Positions 24,774 through 32,372 of a DNA stretch of 51,675 nucleotides are shown here, piece by piece; the first letter of the stretch is position 1, and the number at the start of each line of letters is the position of its first letter. The notes below the pieces were generated by a model. It had not been told where the DNA came from. It ran no database searches and was given only the letters and a program-made list of their open reading frames with translations. The stretch comes from an uncultured Clostridia bacterium. Lineage in GTDB: Bacteria; Bacillota; Clostridia; Christensenellales; Borkfalkiaceae. The DNA is taken from contig CALVLV010000014.1 in NCBI GenBank assembly GCA_944341075.1, positions 1 through 51,675 of the forward strand. The letters run 5' to 3'. A program made the translations under genes and the position numbers.

Positions 24774-24813
24774 GATTGCCCCGCACATATGCCGCAAACA
24801 ATGCGGTATTTTG
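24774..24813 (+). repeat. Short intergenic element between der and plsY
   Basis: Copy of the ~40-bp element: GATTGCCCCGCACATATGCC, then GCAAACAATGCGG and a T-rich end. It begins 5 nt after the der stop and ends about 40 nt before the plsY start, so it lies in the der-plsY mRNA. Confidence 0.65.
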
Positions 24814-24855
24814 TAACTTTTTCGCGCGGCGGCATGTTGCTTTAAAAGGTTTTAT

Positions 24856-25614
24856 ATGACTGAATTTGTTATTTCGGAAAAGTGGTATTACTTTATTATT
24901 GCCGCGGCCGTATGCTACCTTGTGGGCTGCTTCAACTTTGCGGTAATAATTTCGCAGTTCAAAAACAGGGATATCCGCGGCGTGGGCAGCGGCAACCCCG
25001 GCACAATGAACATGATGCGCACCTTCGGCCTCAAGATAGGCATAATCAACTTTTTCTGCGATGCGCTCAAGGGCGGCCTGCCCGTTCTTGCCGTATACTT
25101 CGTGTTCCGTAACAGCGTGTTTGCGGGCACCGCGGTAAACGTGGCCGACGTTATGCGCTACTGGTGCGGCCTGTTCGTTGTCATCGGCCACATCTTCCCC
25201 GTCACCATGAAGTTCAAGGGCGGCAAGGGCATTGCCTCTACGCTGGGGCTGTTCTGGGTGGCGCTCTCGTGCGAGCAGTGGTGGTATGTGTTCATAGGCT
25301 TCGGCGTGTGTATACTCGTGTTCATCTACATTGCCATATCGGAGTGGGGCTCTATGGGCAGCCTTTTAGGCGTTTCGGCGTTTTCCATATGGCAGGCGGT
25401 GGAGTTCTATTTTGAATACAGCGGCGTGCTTGCAAACGGCTGGGTAGTGCTGTGCTTTATGCTGTTGCTTGCAATAAACCTGTTCACATGGATAGCCCAC
25501 CACAAAAACCTTTACAAGCTGCTGGGCGGAGAGGAGCACCGCACTTCAATCAAGCGCATGATAAACAAAAAGCTCAAAAAAAAGGATCCCCCCGCAAGCG
25601 GGCAGTCTGCGTAA
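24856..25614 (+). CDS. plsY: Glycerol-3-phosphate acyltransferase PlsY
   Basis: Membrane enzyme that transfers an acyl group from acyl-phosphate to glycerol 3-phosphate, the first step of phospholipid synthesis. The three conserved loops are present: GSGNPGTMNMMR near residue 48, the GHIFPVTMKFKGGKGIAST segment near residue 110 and a late NLFTWIAHHKNLYKLLGGEEHRT segment. The usual GATN in the first loop reads GTMN. At 252 residues it is longer than typical (about 200) owing to an insert near residues 90-100 and a basic C-terminal tail. AAAAGG precedes the ATG. Confidence 0.93.
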   Translation: MTEFVISEKWYYFIIAAAVCYLVGCFNFAVIISQFKNRDIRGVGSGNPGTMNMMRTFGLKIGIINFFCDALKGGLPVLAVYFVFRNSVFAGTAVNVADVMRYWCGLFVVIGHIFPVTMKFKGGKGIASTLGLFWVALSCEQWWYVFIGFGVCILVFIYIAISEWGSMGSLLGVSAFSIWQAVEFYFEYSGVLANGWVVLCFMLLLAINLFTWIAHHKNLYKLLGGEEHRTSIKRMINKKLKKKDPPASGQSA

Positions 25615-25708
25615 AACCGGGCTTTTAAGTCTTAAATATGCCATATACGGCGGCATATATGCGGCAATTATAGGGCAAATAAACGGTAGATATATGGTAA
25701 ACAGAGGG

Positions 25709-25740
25709 GCGGCGGCGCAAACTTGCGCCGCCGCCGCTTT
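25709..25740 (+). terminator. Terminator after plsY
   Basis: Near-perfect stem GCGGCGGCGCAA/TTGCGCCGCCGC with a tiny loop, followed by CGCTTTATAC. The same hairpin sequence, with another loop, ends the lipoprotein gene at 27.49 kb. Confidence 0.7.
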
Positions 25741-25835
25741 ATACTAAAGAGTGTTGTATATTATAAGCACAGATTATATTATTTGCAAAATCAATAAATA
25801 TCAGCTTTGCTTTAAATTTTAACGCAACGCAACTA

Positions 25836-25863
25836 TTGACATACGTTCATACTGTGGTAAAAT
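25836..25863 (+). promoter_or_regulatory. Strong promoter for the first lipoprotein gene
   Basis: Consensus TTGACA (25836-25841), 16-bp spacer and TAAAAT (25858-25863) preceded by TGTGG. The start codon is about 25 nt from the expected transcription start. Confidence 0.75.
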
Positions 25864-25894
25864 ATAAGTGAAAACAGCTGAAGGAGGGCTTTTT

Positions 25895-26368
25895 ATGATA
25901 TCAAAAAAATTGGCACTCTTATTTGTGCCGCTTTTGTGCCTGCCCATACTTGCGGCGTGCGGCGTTCAGCCAAAGGGGGAAATGTGCACGCTTGAGCAGG
26001 CGTATAAAAACGGCTGGCTTACGCGCGAAGACATAATAGATATTGCATACTTCAGCAACGATGGCAATGCGCTCAACGAAGAAACTATCGGTGAAGACTA
26101 CGCCCCCGCGCAGCAGGCGGGCACCCTGTCCGGTTCGGTAGAACAGCAGATAAAGCTTAACTATTCGCTTTTACAGAACGGCGACACCTACGGCGCGGAA
26201 AATGTTGTCATAGACGACTTTTTCGGAAAGTACGGCGACTGCTATGCCGTGCAGCTCGGCGAAAAAGACGGCGGCTCTTTCCCCGTGTACAGCGAGTATG
26301 CCGTGGCGGGCATCAACTTCAGTTCGGGCGATACGGGCGATGTGATCTATGTATGGAAAGCCGCCTGA
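25895..26368 (+). CDS. Lipoprotein, single copy of a small extracytoplasmic domain
   Basis: Secreted lipoprotein of unknown role. The ATG at 25895 is chosen over an upstream GTG because AAGGAGGG lies 7 nt before it. The 157-residue product has a signal peptide with lipobox LPILAAC (Cys about residue 22). The mature part has a helix-turn motif TLEQAYKNGWLTREDIIDIAY and a beta-rich half DDFFGKYGDCYAVQL...YVWKA. Both halves recur in the two-domain lipoprotein encoded next (SFTLLPEAFEKGLITHGQLE and FGDKCVVFI), so they are paralogues. It has its own strong promoter, suggesting abundant expression. Confidence 0.85.
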   Translation: MISKKLALLFVPLLCLPILAACGVQPKGEMCTLEQAYKNGWLTREDIIDIAYFSNDGNALNEETIGEDYAPAQQAGTLSGSVEQQIKLNYSLLQNGDTYGAENVVIDDFFGKYGDCYAVQLGEKDGGSFPVYSEYAVAGINFSSGDTGDVIYVWKAA

Positions 26369-26458
26369 GCTGTATATATGCTCCTGCCCGCGCTGAATGC
26401 GCATAACAGCGTGTGTATGTAACACAAATTTATAAACAGATGTCCGCTATTCCGCGCC

Positions 26459-26506
26459 CTGTCATTTCGACCGGAACGAACGCAGTGAGTGGAGCGGAGA
26501 AATCTG
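26459..26506 (+). repeat. Mosaic-repeat module in the leader of the second lipoprotein gene
   Basis: Single copy of the TGTCATTTCGACCG...GTGGAGCGGAGAAATCTG module. It ends 24 nt before the ATG of the second lipoprotein gene, so the module supplies part of its 5' UTR. Confidence 0.75.
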
Positions 26507-26530
26507 TAAAAGAGTGGAGGAGAACGTTTT

Positions 26531-27451
26531 ATGAAGTTTAAAAGTCTGGCATTGCTGCTTGCCCCGCTTTTGTGTCTGCCCATACTTGCGGCGTGCGCGG
26601 GCGACACAAATGCAGGCAGGGATGACGCCGATACGGGCAAAACGGACGAGATAACGCAGACGGGCGAAGAAGATCAGACGGGGAATGGAGATACCACCGT
26701 GACTAAGCCCGAAGGCACCTATCTTGCCGCGCCCGACGGCGCGCCCACAATGGCCGAAATGCGCGCGGCCGAGCTGCACAGCCTTACGGAAAAAAATATT
26801 CCGCCAGAGATAATCAGCTTTGACTGCCACGCCGTGTTCGGCGACAAATGCGTGGTATTTATAAATGGCCCGTGGGGCTACGGTCAGGCCGGCTGGACGG
26901 ACATTATAGACGGAGTAGAGATCAACTACAATCAAAGGCAATTTATGTACCTTTACAGCGACTATTCGTTCACTCTTCTGCCCGAAGCCTTTGAAAAGGG
27001 GCTTATCACGCACGGGCAGCTTGAAACTGTAAAATTTAATTTTGAAAACGATATTTACTACACCCTGCCCGAGGGCGACCCCGAAGACGAGGACTACGAC
27101 TTGCTCACGTATGTTCCCGCGCCCGATGGCGCACCCACTACTGAAGAGCTACGTGCCGCAGCAAAAAAGGCAGAGGGCGAACAGCCCGCCGATATAACAT
27201 TCCGCTGCCACGCCGTGTTCGGCGACATATGCGTGACTTTTGTGTATGGCAAGGCGTATATTTCCGACGGAATATATGATTACGTGGATCAGGTGTTGTT
27301 CTTCTATTACGGCGATTATAAACTGTTAGTTTACACCGACGGTCAGTTCATTTCAATACCGCAGGCATTTGAAAGCGGTCTTTTAACGCATGAACAGCTT
27401 GAAACAGTTGATCACAATTACACTTACGGAATTTGTTACGTTTTAAACTGA
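26531..27451 (+). CDS. Lipoprotein with two tandem domains related to the upstream lipoprotein
   Basis: Secreted lipoprotein of 306 residues. Signal peptide with lipobox LPILAAC (Cys 22), then an acidic Thr/Asp/Gly linker to about residue 63, then two related domains, each starting APDGAPT. Each contains a helix, a beta segment with CHAVFGDKCVVF or CHAVFGDICVTF, and the closing helix EAFEKGLITHGQLETV or QAFESGLLTHEQLETV. Two Cys per domain (CHAVFGDxC) could form a disulfide or bind metal. GGAGGAG precedes the ATG. The family is also represented by the preceding gene. Function is unknown. Confidence 0.87.
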   Translation: MKFKSLALLLAPLLCLPILAACAGDTNAGRDDADTGKTDEITQTGEEDQTGNGDTTVTKPEGTYLAAPDGAPTMAEMRAAELHSLTEKNIPPEIISFDCHAVFGDKCVVFINGPWGYGQAGWTDIIDGVEINYNQRQFMYLYSDYSFTLLPEAFEKGLITHGQLETVKFNFENDIYYTLPEGDPEDEDYDLLTYVPAPDGAPTTEELRAAAKKAEGEQPADITFRCHAVFGDICVTFVYGKAYISDGIYDYVDQVLFFYYGDYKLLVYTDGQFISIPQAFESGLLTHEQLETVDHNYTYGICYVLN

Positions 27452-27489
27452 AAATATCATATAAATATGTGACCTGAAACTAAAACAGA

Positions 27490-27545
27490 GGCGGCGGCGC
27501 AAGTTTGCGCCGCCGCCCCGTTCTTAAAAAAATTTTTTCCCTTTT
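27490..27545. terminator. Terminator between convergent lipoprotein and PH-like genes
   Basis: Stem GCGGCGGCGCAA/TTGCGCCGCCGC (27491-27502 with 27505-27516) followed by CCCGTTCTT and then an A7T6 tract with further T runs. It would end the lipoprotein transcript and possibly the minus-strand gene ending at 27607. Confidence 0.7.
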
Positions 27546-27606
27546 TTTAAGGCTGATAGTTGGGTGCCAATAGATAGAACTGGCCCCCCAAAAAAAATGC
27601 GGTTGT

Positions 27607-28089
27607 TTATTTCTTTTCTTCGTCGTCGCCCGTGCTTGTTTTAGACTTTATGCTGTATTCTATGGTGGGCTTTACGTTCAGCACGGCCTGCACAAAGTCG
27701 CTGTACTGTTCGGGCTTTATCACCACGTTCAGGCAGCTTTCGTTTTCAAACACTATGCTCAGCTTGTCGGCAGTTCTGTCAAGTATTATGGCGTCTATGT
27801 CGTCTATGTTATACTTGCTCTTTAAAAACGAAAAGCTCATCTTAAGCTGTTTGCCGTCTATAGCATAGTAAGAGGAGGTGATAAACAGCACCGATATCAC
27901 CGTAAGCGCCACCGAAACTATGAACGAAAGCACATATTTTGCAATGGTGAACGCCTTTACCGCCGAATGTTCCAGGCCGTAGGCTATGGTCTGCCACAGC
28001 GTTATGCCGAACGCCGTTACGCCTATTGCCAGCATTACAATTATAATTATGCGTATCGCGCGCGTGAATTTGTATTTGAAAATTCTCAT
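27607..28089 (-). CDS. Two-helix membrane protein with PH-like domain
   Basis: 160-residue protein with two membrane helices (about residues 13-37 and 50-74) and a C-terminal domain of about 75 residues. That domain has the pattern of bacterial PH-like (bPH) domains: YYAIDGKQLKMSFSFLKSKYNIDDIDAIILDRT, then KLSIVFENESCLNVVIKP. A Lys/Glu/Asp tail follows. The ATG at 28089 is chosen; a GTG six residues earlier is in-frame. There is no Shine-Dalgarno, and a -10 box ends 6 nt before the ATG, so the mRNA is probably leaderless. Role unknown; bPH membrane proteins are often envelope-stress or lipid-linked but that is not shown here. Confidence 0.8.
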   Translation of the reverse strand: MRIFKYKFTRAIRIIIIVMLAIGVTAFGITLWQTIAYGLEHSAVKAFTIAKYVLSFIVSVALTVISVLFITSSYYAIDGKQLKMSFSFLKSKYNIDDIDAIILDRTADKLSIVFENESCLNVVIKPEQYSDFVQAVLNVKPTIEYSIKSKTSTGDDEEKK

Positions 28090-28095
28090 GGCAGA

Positions 28096-28124
28096 ATTAT
28101 ACACCATAATCTTTATTAAATCAA
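28096..28124 (-). promoter_or_regulatory. Promoter for the PH-like membrane protein, leaderless spacing
   Basis: On the minus strand TTGATT (28119-28124), 17-bp spacer and TATAAT (28096-28101). The box ends 6 nt before the ATG, so transcription should begin at the start codon itself. Confidence 0.65.
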
Positions 28125-28139
28125 GTTAAATTTTTGTTT

Positions 28140-28650
28140 GGGTTGTCTGAAATTTTGCCCTGCCGGCTCTCTTTATACACGGGCGCCAAGGACGCGGCAC
28201 CGTCTCACCGCCATTAAGGTAAATACATGGCGGTTTTGCGGTTTCCCCAAGGGAACCCTCCGCAAAGTAGCGTCGCTTGCGCTCCTCACGCGGTCACCAC
28301 TCGGGCTCTTGCCTCCCTTGCCAAAGGGGGGAAGGCTTGCCTCTGGCAAGCCAAGGGGGGATTTTGCCCTCGTTCTTCTCGCCAACGGTAAGGAAAACCC
28401 GTTGGCTCGGTCACCGCAAAAACACTGCATTATGTTTTTGCTCACCTCGGACAGCAAAACAGCGGGTGTCCGCTGTTTTGAGAAAACTGTCCTCGCCTCA
28501 CTTCGGCACGCACAACGGGTATCCGTTGTGTTATGAAATGGTTCGTTCGTCATTATTAAGGGAGACTGTATTGCGGCAGAGATTTCTCCATGCGCCGCCG
28601 CGATTAAAAATCGCGGCGGCTTAGTCGAAATGACAAAAACGGGCACCTTC
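28140..28650. repeat. Mosaic repeat block (first large copy)
   Basis: A ~510-bp gene-free block made of repeat modules: GGTTTCCCCAAGGGAACC with GCAAAGTAGCGTCGCTTGCG, the CCTCCCTTGCCAAAGG-type palindrome, CTTGCCTCTGGCAAGCC, an ACAACGGGTATCCGTTGT palindrome and a closing TTAGTCGAAATGACA. Positions 28225-28417 are repeated almost exactly, in reverse, at 44068-44260. Open frames across it on both strands are by-products of the repeats and not supported as genes. Confidence 0.85.
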
Positions 28651-28746
28651 CATAGCAAGGGTGGCTGTATTGCGGTTTGTCATTGACGCGATTAGCGCCG
28701 TGCATAAACAAAATATGCGGTTTGCAAAATTTGCGGCGGCAAAGCC

Positions 28747-28775
28747 TTGAAAAATTGTCCGTTTTGCGGTAAAAT
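28747..28775 (+). promoter_or_regulatory. Promoter of the aconitase-like gene
   Basis: TTGAAA (28747-28752), 17-bp spacer, TAAAAT (28770-28775), with an overlapping TATAAT at 28775-28780. A leader of about 60 nt with GGGAGG follows. Confidence 0.5.
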
Positions 28776-28840
28776 ATAATCCAATACACTTATTGTTATG
28801 CCGCAGGGCGCACAACCTTAAAAAAATGGGGAGGTCAGCT

Positions 28841-31060
28841 ATGATTAAACTTATAAAAGGCGGAGTCTATTACATGGAGGGCAAGCTGTTCAAAGAGCGC
28901 GAGGCCTTCATGGTGGAGTCTAAAAAGCAGAAGGCCGTAAAGGGCACCATGGCCTATAAAATTTTAAAGGCGCACAACAAGGGCGACGAAGAAAACCTTA
29001 AAATAAAGTTCGACGCCCTCGCCTCGCATGATATAACCTATGTGGGCATAATTCAGACGGCAAAGGCCTCCGGCCTTGAAAAATTCCCCATATCCTACAC
29101 GCTCACCAACTGCCACAACTCGCTGTGCGCGGTGGGCGGCACCATAAACGAAGACGACCACGTGTTCGGCCTTTCGGCTGCAAAAAAATACGGCGGCAAC
29201 TACGTGCCCCCGCACCTTGCGGTAATACACCAGTACATGAGGGAGGCCGAGGCTAAGTGCGGCGCAATGATACTCGGTTCCGATTCGCACACCCGCTACG
29301 GCGCGCTTGGCACCATGGCGGTGGGAGAGGGCGGCCCCGAACTTGTAAAGCAGCTTTTGGGGCAGACCTACGACGTAAAGCGGCCTGAAATTATAGCCGT
29401 ATACCTAAAGGGCAAGCCCAAAAAGGGCGTCGGCCCGCAGGACGTAGCCATAGCCCTTGTCGGCGCTACTTTCAAAAAGGGCTTTGTAAAAAATAAGGTG
29501 CTCGAATTTATCGGCCCCGGCATAAAAAACCTGTCCATGGACTACCGCCTGGGCATAGACGTAATGACCACCGAAACTACATGCCTCTCCAGCATATGGG
29601 AGACGGACGATACCACTAAAGAATTCTTTAAAATACATGGCAGGGAGGGGGACTTCAAAGAACTTCACCCCGCCCAGCCCGCCTATTACGACGGCGCGGT
29701 GGTAATAGACCTTTCGCGCGTGGAGCCGATGATAGCGCTGCCCTTCCACCCCTCGAACGCCTACACCATAAGGGAAGTTATCGAAAACGCCAAAGATATC
29801 CTCGGCGAGGTGCAGGAGCAGGGCAACAAGCTAAAGGGCGCGCCCACCTTCCGCCTCACCGACAAAATACGCGACGGAAAGATATATGTAGACCAGGGCA
29901 TAATAGCAGGCTGCGCGGGCGGCATGTACGAAAACATTGCCGAAGCCGCCGAAATTTTAAAGGGCAAAAGCTGCGGCAACGGCGAATTTTCTTTGAACGT
30001 ATATCCTCAAAGCCAGCCGGTGTTCAAGTGCCTGGTTGAAAACGGATATATCTCCGCGCTGATGGGCGCGGGCGCCATTGTAAAGACGGCCTTCTGCGGC
30101 CCCTGCTTCGGCGCGGGCGACACCCCTGCAGATAACGCCCTCTCCATCCGCCACACCACCCGCAACTTTGAAAACAGGGAGGGGTCAAAGCTGGGCGAAG
30201 GCCAGCTTTCGGCAGTCGCACTCATGGACGCGCGCTCTATCGCCGCAACGGCGGCAAACGGCGGAGTGCTCACCCCGGGCACCGAGGCTGAGTACACCAA
30301 AAAGCTTAAAAAATACTACTTCGACGGCGAAATATACCAAAAGAGGGTATACCGCGGCTTCGGCCATCCCCTGCCCGAAATTCAGCTGGTATACGGCAAC
30401 AACATAGCCGACTGGCCCGAACAGATACCCCTTGCCAACAGCGTGCTCATGAAGGCGGCGTCTGTGCTCAACGACCCCGTGACCACCACCGACGAGCTGA
30501 TCCCTTCGGGCGAAACGTCGTCTTACCGCTCCAACCCCATGCGTCTTGCGCAGTTCGCGCTCTCGCGCAAAGACCCCGGCTATGTAGACAGGGCAAAGGG
30601 CATACAGCAGGACGAACTTTTCCGCAGGCAGAACGGAACGCTGCCCGAAGAGGTGCTCAAACAGGTGGGCATTGCGCTCGATAAAGACACAATGTACGGC
30701 AGCTGCGTAGTTGCCCGCAAGCCGGGCGACGGCTCTGCAAGGGAACAGGCGGCGTCCTGCCAGCGCGTGCTGGGCGGCGTTGCCAACATCGCCTGCGAAT
30801 ACGCCACCAAGCGCTACCGCTCCAACCTTATAAACTGGGGCATGCTGCCGCTCGTGTGCCGCAACTTCGACTTCAAGCTCGGCGACTATGTCTATATTGA
30901 AAATATCGTCGGCCTTTTAAAGGAAGGGGCGGATGTGGTGCCCGCAAAGCACATTTCTGGCGGAAAGGTAAAGAACATCCAGCTTGAACTCGGCTTCCTC
31001 ACTCAGGAAGAAAAGCAGATAATTCTTGCCGGCTGCCTTATTAACTACAACAAAAAGTAA
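28841..31060 (+). CDS. Stand-alone aconitase-family hydratase
   Basis: Member of the [4Fe-4S] aconitase/isomerase superfamily. The 739-residue product has the four-domain layout, with cluster cysteines at about residues 358 (AGCAGG), 419 and 422 (FCGPCFG), the same spacing as classical aconitases, and the swivel domain motif YGSCVVARKPGDGSAREQAA with a Ser/Arg substrate site. It resembles the 'hydratase' proteins of Clostridia and E. coli YbhJ more than AcnA/AcnB, so the substrate may be another hydroxy-acid. No citrate synthase or isocitrate dehydrogenase gene is near. GGGAGG precedes the ATG at 28841, chosen over an earlier in-frame codon. It is monocistronic with a promoter and a strong terminator. 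Confidence 0.88.
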   Translation: MIKLIKGGVYYMEGKLFKEREAFMVESKKQKAVKGTMAYKILKAHNKGDEENLKIKFDALASHDITYVGIIQTAKASGLEKFPISYTLTNCHNSLCAVGGTINEDDHVFGLSAAKKYGGNYVPPHLAVIHQYMREAEAKCGAMILGSDSHTRYGALGTMAVGEGGPELVKQLLGQTYDVKRPEIIAVYLKGKPKKGVGPQDVAIALVGATFKKGFVKNKVLEFIGPGIKNLSMDYRLGIDVMTTETTCLSSIWETDDTTKEFFKIHGREGDFKELHPAQPAYYDGAVVIDLSRVEPMIALPFHPSNAYTIREVIENAKDILGEVQEQGNKLKGAPTFRLTDKIRDGKIYVDQGIIAGCAGGMYENIAEAAEILKGKSCGNGEFSLNVYPQSQPVFKCLVENGYISALMGAGAIVKTAFCGPCFGAGDTPADNALSIRHTTRNFENREGSKLGEGQLSAVALMDARSIAATAANGGVLTPGTEAEYTKKLKKYYFDGEIYQKRVYRGFGHPLPEIQLVYGNNIADWPEQIPLANSVLMKAASVLNDPVTTTDELIPSGETSSYRSNPMRLAQFALSRKDPGYVDRAKGIQQDELFRRQNGTLPEEVLKQVGIALDKDTMYGSCVVARKPGDGSAREQAASCQRVLGGVANIACEYATKRYRSNLINWGMLPLVCRNFDFKLGDYVYIENIVGLLKEGADVVPAKHISGGKVKNIQLELGFLTQEEKQIILAGCLINYNKK

Positions 31061-31077
31061 TATGCAGGCGGCCTCCC

Positions 31078-31111
31078 CGCATGTCGGGGAGGCCGCTTTT
31101 TGCATGGCCAA
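31078..31111 (+). terminator. Terminator after the aconitase-like gene
   Basis: 12-bp perfect stem GCGGCCTCCCCG/CGGGGAGGCCGC with loop CATGT, followed by TTTTT. Confidence 0.9.
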
Positions 31112-31145
31112 TAGGGTATTATAATATTAACGTAAGTGCCCGTTG

Positions 31146-31305
31146 TCATTTCGACTAAGTGAGTGAAGCGAACGCATGGAGAAATCTCAAAAAAATCCCA
31201 CCGATACACTTTCGCTGTGCTCGTGTGCATCACCTCCCTTAGTAAGGGAGGCTGTAGTTCGGAAGAGATTTCTCGACTTCGGCTGTCTCCTCCGCTCGAA
31301 ATGAC
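31146..31305. repeat. Mosaic repeat with inverted ends
   Basis: Within the ~300-bp gene-free gap, GTCATTTCGACTAAGTGAG...GAGAAATCTC faces GAGATTTCTCGAC...CGCTCGAAATGAC across a CCTCCCTTAGTAAGGGAGG palindrome. The outer arms make a nested inverted repeat of about 160 bp. No gene is supported. Confidence 0.8.
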
Positions 31306-31366
31306 GTAATTTGTGTTTGCAATAAAATAGCGCAATTGGCGCAGGCGAAAAATTGCTTTTTAATGC

Positions 31367-31894
31367 CTACGCCTGCGGCTGAATTTTTTTGCCGCCGCCG
31401 TGCCCCTCAAAGTGAGGCTTGCGGCGCCTTTTTATTCGCTCGCCGTCCTTCGGTGCTCTGTCATCTCTGCCGTCGGGGCCGCCTTTCTGTTCTTCGGCGC
31501 CACCATGTTGCCCGTCCGCGTCGTTTTCGCTTTCTGTATCTTCAGCGAGGCCATCATCCTTTTCCCCGGGCCTGAATCCGCCTGTCTTAAAGTCGGGCGG
31601 CAAAAATTTAAAGCGCCTTCTTCTGTTCGGCATGCCGTTTTTGCCGTCGAATTCAAATCTTCCGCCCGCCTGTCCGCCATGCCCGTCATCTTCGCCTTCG
31701 GGCGCGCAGTCGGGGCAACCTGTGTCGTGCCCGCAGTCGGGGCGGTCGCGTTCCTCATCATTGTATTCCGCACGCATTTCCGCGCCGACGTCGGCCCTGT
31801 TTCCGCCGCCCGTATTGCCATTTGAACAGCCAGCCGCGCATGTGCAGCACGCAGCCGCGGCCACTGCAATAAACGTATATAAAAACTTTTTCAT
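31367..31894 (-). CDS. Low-complexity Gly/Asp-rich putative lipoprotein
   Basis: 175-residue frame with a good signal peptide (MKKFLYTFIAVAAAACC) and a lipobox ending AAGC (Cys about residue 23). The rest is hydrophilic and low in complexity: Gly, Asp, Glu, Arg and Lys with DCGHDTGCPDC near residue 54 (three Cys that could pair or bind metal) and a basic end KRRRKPHFEGHGGGKK. No family is recognised. The start has no Shine-Dalgarno, and CATACT stands 8 nt before the ATG. It diverges from the TM1266 promoter. Signal peptide and reading-frame length favour a real gene, but the composition leaves doubt. Confidence 0.55.
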   Translation of the reverse strand: MKKFLYTFIAVAAAACCTCAAGCSNGNTGGGNRADVGAEMRAEYNDEERDRPDCGHDTGCPDCAPEGEDDGHGGQAGGRFEFDGKNGMPNRRRRFKFLPPDFKTGGFRPGEKDDGLAEDTESENDADGQHGGAEEQKGGPDGRDDRAPKDGERIKRRRKPHFEGHGGGKKIQPQA

Positions 31895-31934
31895 AAAAGC
31901 AGTATGTTAAAATTAACAACGGTTATTCATTTGC

Positions 31935-31963
31935 TTGTCAATTTTGTGCGTTGGTGATATAAT
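31935..31963 (+). promoter_or_regulatory. Promoter of the TM1266-type gene and leader RNA
   Basis: TTGTCA (31935-31940), 17-bp spacer and TATAAT (31958-31963). The predicted start near 31970 places the whole structured leader in the transcript. Confidence 0.8.
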
Positions 31964-31969
31964 AGCCAT

Positions 31970-32090
31970 TGCCTGAACGGAAAGGCGTTGCCTGACTGCA
32001 AAGGGGTGAATAGGTATTTTAAGTTTCTGCCGCGCTGCGCGCGGCAGGGCGTTTCCGTTTTCCCCGCTTTTTTCAGGCGGGGAGTTTTTT
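31970..32090 (+). ncRNA. Candidate cis-regulatory leader with alternative pairing (switch-like)
   Basis: The 121-nt leader has (a) two tandem ~19-nt related units starting TTGCCTGA (31969 and 31988); (b) a strong stem CTGCCGCG/CGCGGCAG (32027-32034 with 32040-32047); (c) a terminator-type hairpin TCCCCGC/GCGGGGA (32061-32067 with 32077-32083) followed by T6 and then directly the ATG. The Shine-Dalgarno GGGGAG (32079-32084) is inside hairpin (c). Segments near the 5' end can pair with the expression region: AACGGAAA (31976-31983) with TTTCCGTT (32052-32059), and GCCTG of the first unit with CAGGC (32074-32078), which would break hairpin (c). This is the layout of a riboswitch or attenuator. 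I do not recognise a known class. Confidence 0.65.
32061..32090 (+). terminator. Terminator/SD-sequestering hairpin before the TM1266 gene
   Basis: 7-bp stem (32061-32067 with 32077-32083), 9-nt loop, then TTTTTT ending one base before the ATG. Because the ribosome site lies in the 3' arm, formation would block both elongation and translation. Confidence 0.7.
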
Positions 32091-32339
32091 ATGTCTGAAA
32101 ACAGAGTGGCAATAATCAGCATAATAGTGGAGGATCGCTCCTCCGCCGCGCAAATAAACGCGCTTCTGTCTGAGTACGGCGATTACATAGTCGGCCGCAT
32201 GGGCGTGCCGTACAAACAGAAGCATGTATCGGTCATGTGCGTAGTCGCCGACGCCCCCGCGGAGGTGCTCAATTCGCTCACGGGCAAAATAGGCAGTCTA
32301 AGCGGCGTTTCTGCAAAGACTTTAATGGCAAAAATTTGA
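32091..32339 (+). CDS. TM1266-family iron-only hydrogenase system regulator
   Basis: Small ACT-like protein (82 residues) of the family named after Thermotoga TM1266 and usually found near [FeFe]-hydrogenase maturation genes (hydE, hydF, hydG). Family features: N-terminal VAIISIIVEDRSSAAQINALL, the central GDYIVGRMGVPY and the closing GKIGSLSGVSAKTL. No metal or DNA-binding motif is visible, and its regulatory role in the family is suggested by context rather than shown. Here no hydrogenase gene is near; the gene is followed after 94 nt by an ABC importer operon. It sits right after a switch-like leader, so its expression is probably controlled in the 5' UTR. Confidence 0.9.
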   Translation: MSENRVAIISIIVEDRSSAAQINALLSEYGDYIVGRMGVPYKQKHVSVMCVVADAPAEVLNSLTGKIGSLSGVSAKTLMAKI

Positions 32340-32372
32340 ACGGCGCGCGGCGTTACTGACGCGTTTTGTCGC

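Noticed and set aside
28140-28650. CRISPR-like array from repeated palindromes
   Set aside because: Repeats are of several kinds with no regular spacer length and no cas gene in the window.
28173-28658. 161-residue minus-strand frame and overlapping plus-strand frames
   Set aside because: Generated by the repeat modules; no start signals, and the same translated strings appear in reverse at 44 kb.
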